Assembly: GCA_033578915.1 (NCBI GenBank)
Contig: JAVQWQ010000045.1
Location: 1 to 16,131 of the forward strand
DNA length: 16,131 nt
Direction of reading: 5' to 3'
Source: UBA7692 sp033578915
GTDB taxonomy: Bacteria; Bacteroidota; Bacteroidia; Chitinophagales; LD1
Below, in pieces: positions 6,369 to 14,582 of this stretch. Each line of letters begins with the position of its first letter. The first letter of the stretch is position 1. The notes below the pieces were generated by a model. It searched no databases. It was not told the origin of the DNA and saw nothing but the letters and a program-made list of their open reading frames with translations. A program made the translations under genes and the position numbers.

Positions 6369-6375
6369 ACTTTCG
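6345..6375 (+). promoter_or_regulatory. Candidate promoter of the tRNA-Leu gene
   Basis: TTG at 6345-6347 is followed after 20 bp by TACTTTCG at 6368-6375, one mismatch from TAnnTTTG. The -7 box ends 16 bp before the first tRNA base, fitting a short 5' leader. It could also serve trigger factor as a read-through transcript. Confidence 0.5.
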
Positions 6376-6391
6376 CGTGCTTTTAAAAAAA

Positions 6392-6473
6392 GCGGGCGTG
6401 GTGAAATTGGTAGACATACTTGACTTAGGATCAAGCGCCTAACGGCATGGGGGTTCGAGTCCCTCCGCCCGCA
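6392..6473 (+). tRNA. tRNA-Leu, anticodon TAG
   Basis: An 82-nt type II tRNA. The acceptor arm pairs GCGGGCG (6392-6398) with CGCCCGC (6466-6472), with A73 at 6473. The anticodon stem pairs CTTGA (6419-6423) with TCAAG (6431-6435) around the loop CTTAGGA, placing TAG at 6426-6428. A long variable arm (GCC 6437-6439 with GGC 6444-6446) is typical of Leu. The T arm has stem 6449-6453/6461-6465 and loop TTCGAGT. CCA is not encoded and must be added. It reads CUA and, depending on modification of U34, other CUN codons. Trigger factor starts 37 bp downstream. Confidence 0.95.
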
Positions 6474-6510
6474 CTCAATCATACAACTTAATTTAAATTA
6501 TTACCAATAC

Positions 6511-7899
6511 ATGGAAATATATCTGGAAAAAACTGGTGAACTGGAAGCTAAAATCAACATATCCCTAAAAAAAGAAGATTATAGCCAAAGAATAAAATCT
6601 GCAATCAATAAACTGGCCAGAGAAGTAGCGCTGAAAGGTTTTAGGCCCGGTATGGCGCCTGTTGCTCATATCAAAAAATTATATGGTAATGCTGTGTTGG
6701 CAGAAGAGCTTTTTAAAACGTTGGATGGAGCGCTTACAGATTATCTGAAACAAAATAATATCAAACATTTAGCGCAGCCCATGCCTGTTACTACATTCAG
6801 CGATTTGAATGTATCAATTGATAATTTAAAAGATATCTTCTTTTCTTACGAGATTGGCCTGCAACCTTATGTAGATCTGTCATTTTTAAACTCAGAGCCA
6901 ACGTTTACCAAATATAAAATACGGGTAGAGGAAAAATTTGTTGATGAGGAGCTGGAAAAAATTCGTAAACAATACGGTGAAATTGAATATCCTGATTCTG
7001 CTGAAAAAAATGATATTTTGTTTGTCAAGCTGGAAGAAACGGATGAAGCCGGAAACTTAATAGAACAAGGATATTCTACAAAAACTTATTTCTTATTCGA
7101 CAGGATAAAGCCTGAGTACCATCATTTGTTTGAGCAGCTTAAAGTGGGGCAATCCATAGATATAAATGTTTATGAATACCTTTCAGCAACAACGGAGGAA
7201 GTACATCGTTTTGTTTTAAATTTGAAGGATGATCAACAAGCTCCTATTCATCCAACATTTAAACTTACTTTGGAAAAGGTTACGCGAAGAAAGCCTGCAG
7301 AGATGAATGAGGTATTCTTCAAAGCAGCCTTCCCGGACCAAAATCCTCAAAATGAAGAAGAAGTAAGAAGCATTATCAAGTCAGATATAGAAGCATATTT
7401 TGATGGCAAATCAGAAGCTCTGCTTGAATACCAGATTTTAAATATCTTGTTGCAGCGCATTGACATGGCCCTGCCCGATAACTTTTTGAAAAAATGGATG
7501 AAATATGACAATAAAGATTTTACCGATGAGCAGATAGAAGCAAACTATCCTGAGTTTGCCAAAAAACTTCGCTGGGATCTCATTAATCATCAGATCTTAA
7601 AAGAGCAGAATTTAGAAGTAAACCGTGAAGATATTTTTAAACAAGCCTACCTAGACACCGTAAGGCTTATCACTAACTATTACGGAAAAGTCAATTTTCC
7701 GCAAGAAACAATATTTAAACTGGCAGATGAAAAGCTCACCGACAAAGATTATGCCATGAAAATGTATGACAGAGCAGTGAAAGAGAAGGTGATGCAGTAT
7801 ATAAAATCAAAAGTTAAAATAGAGGAAAGTCAGATATCTTTAGATGAATTTAATCAACTCGTCGATAAAGAAAATGAATCGTTGGTTGAAGTCTATTGA
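6511..7899 (+). CDS. tig: Trigger factor, ribosome-associated chaperone
   Basis: A 462-residue protein of usual trigger-factor architecture. The N-terminal ribosome-binding domain (1 to about 115) contains GFRPGMAP at 43-50, matching the GFRxGxxP signature whose Phe44/Arg45 contact ribosomal protein uL23 at the exit tunnel. A middle region (about 150-250) sits where the FKBP-type peptidyl-prolyl isomerase domain lies. It is divergent, as in other Bacteroidota trigger factors, so isomerase activity is doubtful. The rest is the charged helical C-terminal arm domain that cradles nascent chains. The ATG at 6511 has no clear Shine-Dalgarno. The 37-bp gap to tRNA-Leu has no obvious promoter, so a shared transcript is plausible. 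The common tig-clpP-clpX order is not seen: lon lies next, in convergent orientation. Confidence 0.9.
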   Translation: MEIYLEKTGELEAKINISLKKEDYSQRIKSAINKLAREVALKGFRPGMAPVAHIKKLYGNAVLAEELFKTLDGALTDYLKQNNIKHLAQPMPVTTFSDLNVSIDNLKDIFFSYEIGLQPYVDLSFLNSEPTFTKYKIRVEEKFVDEELEKIRKQYGEIEYPDSAEKNDILFVKLEETDEAGNLIEQGYSTKTYFLFDRIKPEYHHLFEQLKVGQSIDINVYEYLSATTEEVHRFVLNLKDDQQAPIHPTFKLTLEKVTRRKPAEMNEVFFKAAFPDQNPQNEEEVRSIIKSDIEAYFDGKSEALLEYQILNILLQRIDMALPDNFLKKWMKYDNKDFTDEQIEANYPEFAKKLRWDLINHQILKEQNLEVNREDIFKQAYLDTVRLITNYYGKVNFPQETIFKLADEKLTDKDYAMKMYDRAVKEKVMQYIKSKVKIEESQISLDEFNQLVDKENESLVEVY

Positions 7900-8214
7900 T
7901 AAATTAGTCACAAAAATTCATCATCCCCTCTAAATATCTTGTTATAAAGAATACTTTATAATCAAATATTCTTTTATTCTAGGCTATAAGCAACATTTCT
8001 CCTCTCTATTTGGCAGAATTAAGTAATGGCTTGTTTGCCTGTAAAACCCATTGTTAATACAGAACAATATTTAAAAAGGATATAAATCTTTAAACTGAAT
8101 CAAGAAGCTATGCAATTCGCTGATACTAGATATACATAACTTTTTCCTGGGCTTTATTAAGTATTCTTAAACAAATTGATGAGCACGATTGAGCTTTTAG
8201 CAAAAGGGGTGCGC
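7900..8214. other. Convergent spacer between tig and lon
   Basis: This 315-bp AT-rich gap lies between two 3' ends, and no coding frame or RNA gene was recognised. Two inverted repeats are visible. TTATAAAG (7942-7949) and CTTTATAA (7954-7961) form a perfect 8-bp AT-rich stem about 40 bp after the tig stop, followed by a T-rich stretch. TTGAGC (8189-8194) and GCTCAA (8213-8218) overlap the lon stop, with a smaller CTTTT/AAAAG hairpin nested inside. Either could help end transcription, but both lack a classic GC stem plus T-run. Confidence 0.45.
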
Positions 8215-10680
8215 TCAAACACTTTCTGCCTTTTTTTCTTTAGGTATAAATTTATCGAAATTTATAGGGTTTTCTACCTTTTTATCTTCTAAAGCAATTT
8301 GCAAAACATCGTCCATATGCTCCACATATGTAAATTTTAGCCCTTTGATGAATTCCGAGTTGATTTGCTCTACATCTTTGCGGTTCTTTTCACTTAGTGC
8401 TATTTCTTTTATGCCGGCTCGTTTTGCAGCGAGAATTTTTTCTTTAATCCCACCTACGGGCATCACTTTCCCGCGTAGAGTTATTTCTCCGGTCATGGCT
8501 AAATAAGGTTTTACGCGCCGCTGAGAGAATAATGAAGCCAGAGCAGTAAGCATAGTAATGCCTGCACTTGGGCCGTCTTTTGGCACAGCACCTTCCGGCA
8601 CATGAATATATATGTTTACATGGTTGAATATTTCAGGATTGATTTGTAAGGTATCTGCATGCGCTTTCAGATAAGCTACGGCTATGCTCGCGCTTTCTTT
8701 CATTACATCACCAAGATTTCCTGTAATGGAAACATTGCCGTTGCCCTTGCTTATCGTACTTTCAATGAACAAAATATCTCCACCCACAGGTGTGTAGGCA
8801 AGGCCTACGGCTACACCCGGCTGCTGAGGTTCTGTGTATATGCTTTTATCAAATTTTTCAGGGCCGAGAATTTTGGGCAGGTCTTCGATTTTAATTGTGC
8901 GATTGTACTTTTCGCCTTCCGCTACTCTTCGCGCCACATAACGCATAATAGCTGCAAGGCATCGGTCAAGCTCCCGTACTCCGCTCTCTTTGGTGTATTG
9001 TTCAATCAAAGCTTCCAGTACCGGGTCTGGAATACTGACGTGTTTTCTTTTCAGGCCGTGATTGTCGAGTTGTTTTTGGATGAGGTGTTTTTTTGCAATC
9101 TGTACTTTTTCTTCAATAGAATATCCCTCGAGGGGTATAATCTCCATGCGGTCGCGCAGCGCCGGTTGAATAGTGGCTAATGAATTGGCTGTGGCAATGA
9201 AGAGGACTTTGCTGAGGTCATACTCCAGTTCCAGATAGTTGTCATAGAAAGCATTGTTCTGTTCCGGATCGAGTACTTCAAGCAAGGCGCTGGAGGGGTC
9301 TCCGCGAAAATCATTTCCTATTTTATCTATTTCATCCAATATCATTACAGGGTTGCTGCTTTTGGCTTTTTTAAGCGACTGAATAATTCTTCCGGGCATA
9401 GCTCCTATGTATGTTTTTCTATGCCCGCGTATTTCGGCTTCATCATGCAAACCGCCCAGTGCAACACGAACATATTTCCTGCCCAGTGCGCGGGCTATGC
9501 TTTGGCCCAGCGAGGTTTTGCCCACTCCCGGAGGGCCTACCAAACACAGGATGGGGCTTTTCATATCTCCTTTGAGTTTCAAAACAGCGAGGTACTCTAA
9601 TATGCGATCTTTTACCTTGTCTATGCCATAATGGTCGGCATCGAGTATTTTTTTAGCTTTTTTGATATTAAAATGATCTTCTGTATAAATTCCCCACGGA
9701 AGCTCTAAAACAGTATCTATGTAGTTCATTACTACACTGTATTCAGCTGCGGCCGGATTCATCCGTTGGAGCTTTTCCAGTTCTTTTTCAACAGTGTCAC
9801 GAACCTGCTGGGGTGGATTTAGTTTATCGAGTTTTTCGCGGAGCCGTTGAATGTCTTTATCGGCATTGTTTATTCCAAGCTCTTCCTGAATGGTTTTAAG
9901 TTGCTGCGTGAGGAAGTAATCGCGCTGTTGCCTTTCAAATTCGTTCTTCACCTTAGTTTGTATTTCATTCTTCATTTCTAATATGAGCAGCTCCTCCTGC
10001 AAATAGCGCATCACCAATTTGACACGCTCACGCATATCTGAAATTTCAAGCAACTGTTGTTTTTTCTTAATATCTACATTTAGATTAGAAGAAATGAAAT
10101 GTACCAGTGTTACCGGGCTACCAATGTTTTTGAGCAAAATAGAGGCATCGGAGGGAATATGCGGATTGAGTTTAATAATATTGTTTGCGAGATCTTTAAT
10201 AGTTTCCAGGGTAACATCAAATTCTTTGTCTCCCTTGGGTATGCTGTCTTCCAACAGTTCAATTTTTGCTTTGATAAAAGGCTCTGAACTGATTAGTTCA
10301 ATGGCTTGAAATCGTGTTCGGCCCTGTATAATGGCGGTGCTGGAACCATCTGGCATTTTTATCATGCGGAGGATCTGCGCAACGGTCCCAATCTTAAATA
10401 AATCATCAAACTCCGGCTCTTCTATGTTTGGATCAGATTGTCCTACTACGCCAATTAATTTATTGGTTTTATATGCCTCTTTGACAGCGACTATGCTTTT
10501 ATCTCTTCCAACGGTTATAGGTATAGCAACACCAGGAAATAGAACAGTGTTGCGTAATGGTAATATTGGAATTTCCAAAGGGATTTCTTTGGATTTGCTG
10601 TTCTCATCGTCTTCTTCGGGTAATATTGGCAAAAAATCTCCTTCTTCATCTCCCTGATGTGTCATATAACTTAACTTCAT
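8215..10680 (-). CDS. lon: ATP-dependent protease Lon (LonA type)
   Basis: A cytosolic hexameric AAA+ serine protease that degrades misfolded and regulatory proteins. It has 821 residues from the ATG at 10680; an in-frame TTG at 10683 is less likely, and a second ATG lies five codons further in. The Lon N-terminal substrate domain spans about 34-235 (start IPILPLRNTVLFPG), then a coiled-coil linker to about 325. The AAA+ module has Walker A GPPGVGKT at 382-389, Walker B MILDEID at 446-452, and sensor Asn near 499. The protease domain (about 615-795) has catalytic Ser705 in PKDGPSAG and Lys748 in GGIKEKI, 43 residues apart as in E. coli Lon. No long insertion separates the AAA+ domain from the protease, so it is LonA and not membrane LonB. 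A weak -7-like TATGTTTA lies on the - strand at 10710-10717. Confidence 0.97.
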   Translation of the reverse strand: MKLSYMTHQGDEEGDFLPILPEEDDENSKSKEIPLEIPILPLRNTVLFPGVAIPITVGRDKSIVAVKEAYKTNKLIGVVGQSDPNIEEPEFDDLFKIGTVAQILRMIKMPDGSSTAIIQGRTRFQAIELISSEPFIKAKIELLEDSIPKGDKEFDVTLETIKDLANNIIKLNPHIPSDASILLKNIGSPVTLVHFISSNLNVDIKKKQQLLEISDMRERVKLVMRYLQEELLILEMKNEIQTKVKNEFERQQRDYFLTQQLKTIQEELGINNADKDIQRLREKLDKLNPPQQVRDTVEKELEKLQRMNPAAAEYSVVMNYIDTVLELPWGIYTEDHFNIKKAKKILDADHYGIDKVKDRILEYLAVLKLKGDMKSPILCLVGPPGVGKTSLGQSIARALGRKYVRVALGGLHDEAEIRGHRKTYIGAMPGRIIQSLKKAKSSNPVMILDEIDKIGNDFRGDPSSALLEVLDPEQNNAFYDNYLELEYDLSKVLFIATANSLATIQPALRDRMEIIPLEGYSIEEKVQIAKKHLIQKQLDNHGLKRKHVSIPDPVLEALIEQYTKESGVRELDRCLAAIMRYVARRVAEGEKYNRTIKIEDLPKILGPEKFDKSIYTEPQQPGVAVGLAYTPVGGDILFIESTISKGNGNVSITGNLGDVMKESASIAVAYLKAHADTLQINPEIFNHVNIYIHVPEGAVPKDGPSAGITMLTALASLFSQRRVKPYLAMTGEITLRGKVMPVGGIKEKILAAKRAGIKEIALSEKNRKDVEQINSEFIKGLKFTYVEHMDDVLQIALEDKKVENPINFDKFIPKEKKAESV

Positions 10681-10863
10681 CAATTTAACCTTGTATTTTT
10701 AACGTATTGTAAACATAACAATAAGTGTGCCAGATTGGAAAACTTTTAAATTACGTTTAGTTTTAAATCGTTAATGCACTTGAAAAAACGTTTTGTAAAA
10801 GATGTTAGTTATATTTTTCGACCCGAAATGAGTAAAGTTTTGAACTTTTATTGTTTGTATGAG

Positions 10864-10891
10864 TTAGTCAATAAGCCAGAAAATTGACTAA
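10864..10891. promoter_or_regulatory. Perfect 9-bp inverted repeat covering the MFS start codon
   Basis: TTAGTCAAT (10864-10872) and ATTGACTAA (10883-10891) form a perfect inverted repeat with a 10-bp spacer. The proposed TTG start (10884-10886) lies inside the right arm. As DNA it has the size and symmetry of a dimeric repressor site. As RNA it could form a hairpin that buries the start codon. Either reading implies control of the transporter, but no regulator gene is adjacent. Confidence 0.45.
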
Positions 10892-12155
10892 TTCCCGCGC
10901 AGTATTATTATTGCTAATCGCAAATGCCATATCCGGAGTGAGCCAGGGCATCACCATGTTGGCGGTGCCTTGGTATTTCACCGGAATACTACATGAAGAA
11001 GGATTATTTGGCGGCATTTATTTGACAGTCACTTTTATTTCTCTGTTTTGGGGTATTTACTCAGGCACTTTGATAGACCGATACGACCGTAAGCTTATTT
11101 TCCTGGGTATGAATACTGCCGGATTTGTAGTACTGAGTGGAGTAAGCCTTTACGGTATGTTGCACGAACAGATGAGTTGGTGGGCGGCAGCTCTACCTTT
11201 TGCGGCTACAGCATTCATTTATAATATTCATTTTCCCAATCTTTATGCTTATGCTCAGGAAATTACCCCTAAAGAAGATTATGCAAAGGTTACATCCCTG
11301 CTTGAGATACAAGGGCAGATTTCTTTTACGCTTGCGGGGGGTATTGCTGCCGTTTTGCTGCATGGGATGAGTGGCCAAGACGAAATTTTTGCTTTCCCTT
11401 TTTTGCCTTCCGTTTCACTTCCTTCGATTGAAATATGGCACATTTTTGCATTAGATGCATTAACCTATGCCGCTGCATTCTTTATCATTTACAGAATACG
11501 TTCACTTGCCGTAGTACAAAAAAATATTGATACAGCTCCGCTTCGTCAACGGCTGGTTACAGGATTTATTTACCTGCGCCAGCATCCGTTAATATTTCGT
11601 TTTGGTGTCTTTTCATTGATGCTTTTTCTTACGATTTTGGTCTTTGGCACGCAGATCTCTCCTATGTTTGTCAAACTTCATCTTCGTGCCGGCGGTAATG
11701 TGTTTGCGATATCTGATATGGCCTTTTCCTTTGGCGCTTTACTGGCAGGTGTTATTGTGGGAAAAGCAGTAAAAGGCACTCAAACGGTACCTCGCATCAT
11801 TCAGATGCACCTACTGGCGGGTTGTATGTATTTGGTTATGCTTTTAACTTTTTACCCACTTATTTTTTTCATTGCGAATTTTATTATAGGTTTTTGCAAT
11901 GCCGGAGTGCGGATTATGCGGGTAACGCATTTGTTTCAGCATGTGCCTAATCACGTTATCGGTAGAACAGGAAGCGTGTTTTTTGTAATTAATGTGTTAT
12001 GTCGGCTCATACTTATTGGTTTATTTTCTTTTTCTTTTTTTCACAAACCTCGTATGGTCTTAATTCCAGTAGCGTTATTAGCTCTGATTTGCTTTGTTGC
12101 TGCCTTAGCACTTTGGCGCGATCATAGATATGAGGTTCAGCATAATTTGGGATAA
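10884..12155 (+). CDS. Major facilitator superfamily transporter
   Basis: A 423-residue inner-membrane protein with about 12 hydrophobic helices, predicted to be a secondary transporter, probably a proton-coupled exporter. The loop after the second helix carries GTLIDRYDRK at 61-70, the MFS motif A. The first helix (about 6-32, with NAISGVSQGITMLAVPW) resembles exporter-type MFS proteins. A longer outward loop sits near 155-180. Substrate is unknown. Start choice: TAA at 10872 blocks extension upstream, and the first in-frame ATG (10956-10958) would delete most of the first helix. TTG at 10884 is therefore the best start and lies inside an inverted repeat. The gene diverges from lon across about 200 bp and converges on the beta-barrel gene. 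The 175 bp after its stop hold no recognised gene. Confidence 0.82.
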   Translation: MTNSRAVLLLLIANAISGVSQGITMLAVPWYFTGILHEEGLFGGIYLTVTFISLFWGIYSGTLIDRYDRKLIFLGMNTAGFVVLSGVSLYGMLHEQMSWWAAALPFAATAFIYNIHFPNLYAYAQEITPKEDYAKVTSLLEIQGQISFTLAGGIAAVLLHGMSGQDEIFAFPFLPSVSLPSIEIWHIFALDALTYAAAFFIIYRIRSLAVVQKNIDTAPLRQRLVTGFIYLRQHPLIFRFGVFSLMLFLTILVFGTQISPMFVKLHLRAGGNVFAISDMAFSFGALLAGVIVGKAVKGTQTVPRIIQMHLLAGCMYLVMLLTFYPLIFFIANFIIGFCNAGVRIMRVTHLFQHVPNHVIGRTGSVFFVINVLCRLILIGLFSFSFFHKPRMVLIPVALLALICFVAALALWRDHRYEVQHNLG

Positions 12156-12330
12156 TTTTTTAGACAACAGTGAATTCTTGAATGCCAGATAAGTGAACCG
12201 TAAGTATTGCAATCATTTAAAAAATTAATGCAGTGTCTTATACTTTTTTCGTCCGGTGAGCGGCAGACAAAAGAAAATGTAGCTTTATTTCAGAACCATA
12301 AAATCTGTTTAGAACCTAGCCCTGACTAAT

Positions 12331-13131
12331 TTATTTATATTTTGATAGGAAACAGTATCCTGCAGAAATCATCAAAGTTTGTGTAAAGATTCTGATGTTA
12401 TCAACTTTGGGGTCATCAAAGGTGTAGCTGTTTGCATATTGAAATATGTCGGTAAAGCCGCGCACATATTTTGCTCCAATGAAGAGTCCAAATTGGAACT
12501 GATATTCTATTCCTGCATGTATTCCAAAATCAAATTTTTGCAAGTATTTATTTTCATTTTCGCTTTCTCTGTTACCCGGAGTACCGAAAATGGTCCGGTC
12601 ATTAAATAAATTGCCTGTTTCGTTTTTTCTCTGTATCGAGGCAGCAGTAAGTAAGCTCACGTAAGGCCCTGCATACAACTGAAATCCTTTGAAATGGAAG
12701 GTGGGGCTGACTGGATAGAGGTCTAAATAATAGGTTTTAAGTGATGAGCTATAGGGGCCATGAATGCTATCGGGGAGGTTTACTCTGGCGCCTCGCATAG
12801 AAAAAAGCAACTCATGTTTCAGCCCCAAAAATTTATTTAAAGAAGCATTAACCATTAATCCTGCATGAAAGCCCGGTAGCCACTCTGTTTTGTTGTTTGC
12901 GAAAATGTAATCAATTTCTTTACCATATAAATTACTATGGCTGTAACCGGCTTTTATACCAAACATCACAAGGCCGGAGCGAGAGAGATGTTTCCTGAAA
13001 TTTTTTTCGCATTCTGCGCTGTCTTGTATAAATGAATAATTGGGTTCAGCTTTAAGATTTTTATCAGTTTTATGCTGAGAGAAGGCTAAGCTTCCTACTA
13101 AAAGCGCAACCATTAAAACTAAGTTTTTCAT
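12331..13131 (-). CDS. Outer-membrane beta-barrel protein
   Basis: A 266-residue exported protein. Residues 1 to about 18 form a signal peptide ending LAFSQ. After a short polar N-terminus, residues from about 52 alternate in amphipathic strands such as VMFGIKAGYSHSNLYG, GFHAGLMVNASLNKFLGLKHELLF, FDFGIHAGIEYQFQFGLFIGAKYVRG and TLMISAGYCFL. The aromatic and glycine pattern is typical of the small 8-10-strand barrels (OMP_b-brl family) common in Bacteroidota. The role is unknown; such proteins are often annotated as porin-family. It lies 59 bp after the TolC gene on the same strand and may be the last gene of the efflux transcript. A weak TGATGA/TCATCA inverted repeat lies in that gap. Confidence 0.75.
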   Translation of the reverse strand: MKNLVLMVALLVGSLAFSQHKTDKNLKAEPNYSFIQDSAECEKNFRKHLSRSGLVMFGIKAGYSHSNLYGKEIDYIFANNKTEWLPGFHAGLMVNASLNKFLGLKHELLFSMRGARVNLPDSIHGPYSSSLKTYYLDLYPVSPTFHFKGFQLYAGPYVSLLTAASIQRKNETGNLFNDRTIFGTPGNRESENENKYLQKFDFGIHAGIEYQFQFGLFIGAKYVRGFTDIFQYANSYTFDDPKVDNIRIFTQTLMISAGYCFLSKYK

Positions 13132-13190
13132 GATTTATGTTTTTGCATTTAAAATTGATATTCTGATGATAATTCTTCATCAATCATTCG

Positions 13191-14498
13191 TCAAAAATTA
13201 ATATCCCAAATTCCTGCTGCCCGCTCCAGTTCCACAAGAGCCGCTGCGTAGTTATATAAGGTTTGGTAATAAGATTGTTGTACATCGTTGTATGTTCTTT
13301 GGGCATTCAACACCTCCAGCAGAGAGGTTTCTCCGCGCTGATAACTGTAAATTTTCCCTTCCAAAACCGCTTTTGCATCAGAAAGCAAACCGTTATTGAA
13401 TTGCTGCACCTGCTTCTTCAAAGCCATGTAATTAAAATAAGCCTGGGTAACTTCATTTTGAATTTGTAACTCTACTTGCCTGTACTGCGCTTCGGCCTGA
13501 AGGTTGGAGTAATAGGCCGCTTTCAGTTCTCCCGGGCGATTGTTAGAAAATTTCAGTGGCACAGAAATGCCTACGCTAACAGAAGTGAATGAAGGCGTAG
13601 GAGCAATGACGTTTCGTGTAAAAGATGCGTAATTTACTCCGGTGGATAAGCCGAGGTCAACCACGCGATTTGCTTTAGCCAGCCGCAGTAGTTTTTCGGA
13701 CACACTTTTGTTTTGCAAGGCTGCCATCAGGTCTGCCCGGTTGTTTTGTGCTGTAACTATCAGGTCAGATAAATTGAATGTTCTGTCAAAAACGTTAAAG
13801 CTGCCTACCGGAACCAACAGACTATCTGATTGCTTTTGTCCTGTGAGGGTGAATAAGTTAGTGAGCATCATTTTCCACTCTGCTTCTGCCTGATATACAT
13901 CGTTGAGCATAGTACCGGCTTCAAGTTTGCTTTGCCGCGCATCGGTTTCTGTTATAGCGCCAATGCGAAATCTTATGCTATCGCTTTCAGCAAGGCGATT
14001 CATCGTTTGATATGAATTTATTTGTACATCAAGCAACAACTTGTTTTGCAAAGCCTGCAGGAATAATAATGTGGCATCTGCCCTCAGATTTCTGAAATAA
14101 TCCTCCAGAAGGTATTTAGACAACTCATATTGGCTTTTTGCAAGGTCAACTCTTGCTTTTCGCTTCCCTCCAAGTTCCAAGGTCCATGTAAGTTCAGAAC
14201 TGAAACCATAACCCATATTCATTCTGCGCTGGCCGTTGTCAAACCATCCAAAACTCAACTCGGGATCTGGGAATACTCCGGCTGCAAGCACGTTAGCCTC
14301 AGCAATGCTAACATTAAATTTTTCTGCAGCATAGGCATAATTATATTTACCAACATTAGAAATAAAGTCCAGATAAGTTATGGGCTTTCTGACGAAAGAG
14401 GTGTCTATATTTACTCTTTGCCCGCTAATCAGATGAGGCCATAGTATGAAATGGCCAATCAATATAATTGCAGGAAGTATTTTCAAAAACTTTTTCAT
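13191..14498 (-). CDS. TolC-family outer-membrane efflux channel
   Basis: A 435-residue exported protein of the outer-membrane efflux (OEP) family, the outer-membrane duct of tripartite pumps. Residues 1-26 look like a signal peptide (ending HLISGQ). The body shows the duplicated OEP pattern: long amphipathic helices (about 48-70, 115-215, 255-295 and 345-425) with short strand-forming segments such as LSFGWFDNGQRRMNMGYGFSSELTWTLELGGKRKA. The closing NAQRTYNDVQQSYYQTLYNYAAALVELERAAG is typical of CzcC/CusC-type channels. It lies 84 bp downstream of the RND pump gene on the same strand, so it most likely serves that pump. No periplasmic adaptor (CzcB/CusB type) is in the window; it may lie upstream, off the edge. 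Confidence 0.88.
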   Translation of the reverse strand: MKKFLKILPAIILIGHFILWPHLISGQRVNIDTSFVRKPITYLDFISNVGKYNYAYAAEKFNVSIAEANVLAAGVFPDPELSFGWFDNGQRRMNMGYGFSSELTWTLELGGKRKARVDLAKSQYELSKYLLEDYFRNLRADATLLFLQALQNKLLLDVQINSYQTMNRLAESDSIRFRIGAITETDARQSKLEAGTMLNDVYQAEAEWKMMLTNLFTLTGQKQSDSLLVPVGSFNVFDRTFNLSDLIVTAQNNRADLMAALQNKSVSEKLLRLAKANRVVDLGLSTGVNYASFTRNVIAPTPSFTSVSVGISVPLKFSNNRPGELKAAYYSNLQAEAQYRQVELQIQNEVTQAYFNYMALKKQVQQFNNGLLSDAKAVLEGKIYSYQRGETSLLEVLNAQRTYNDVQQSYYQTLYNYAAALVELERAAGIWDINF

Positions 14499-14582
14499 CT
14501 ATCTGATAATTTGTAAGTTTCAAAGTCGGCTTTTATGTCTTTAATTGCACTGATTGTCATCTAATCCAACATTTAATATTTA

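Noticed and set aside
7942..7961. TTATAAAG/CTTTATAA hairpin as terminator of tig
   Set aside because: The stem has a single G-C pair and the following T-stretch is interrupted. It is too weak to call as a terminator and is noted only in the spacer entry.
10681..10683. TTG at 10683 as the lon start
   Set aside because: The ATG immediately after it (10678-10680) is a stronger start codon and gives essentially the same protein.
10800..10860. TAnnTTTG-like promoter for the MFS gene
   Set aside because: TATATTTT, and TATTGTTTG with one extra base, were seen, but none matched both the -7 box and a correctly spaced TTG.
12250..12270. GC-rich patch between the convergent MFS and beta-barrel genes as a bidirectional terminator
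   Set aside because: Only 3-bp pairings (CCG/CGG, GTC/GAC) are possible and they do not stack into one stem.
13154..13184. Nested TTGAT/ATCAA and TGATGA/TCATCA inverted repeats between tolC and the beta-barrel gene
   Set aside because: The arms are short and AT-rich with no T-run, within what chance allows in this composition.
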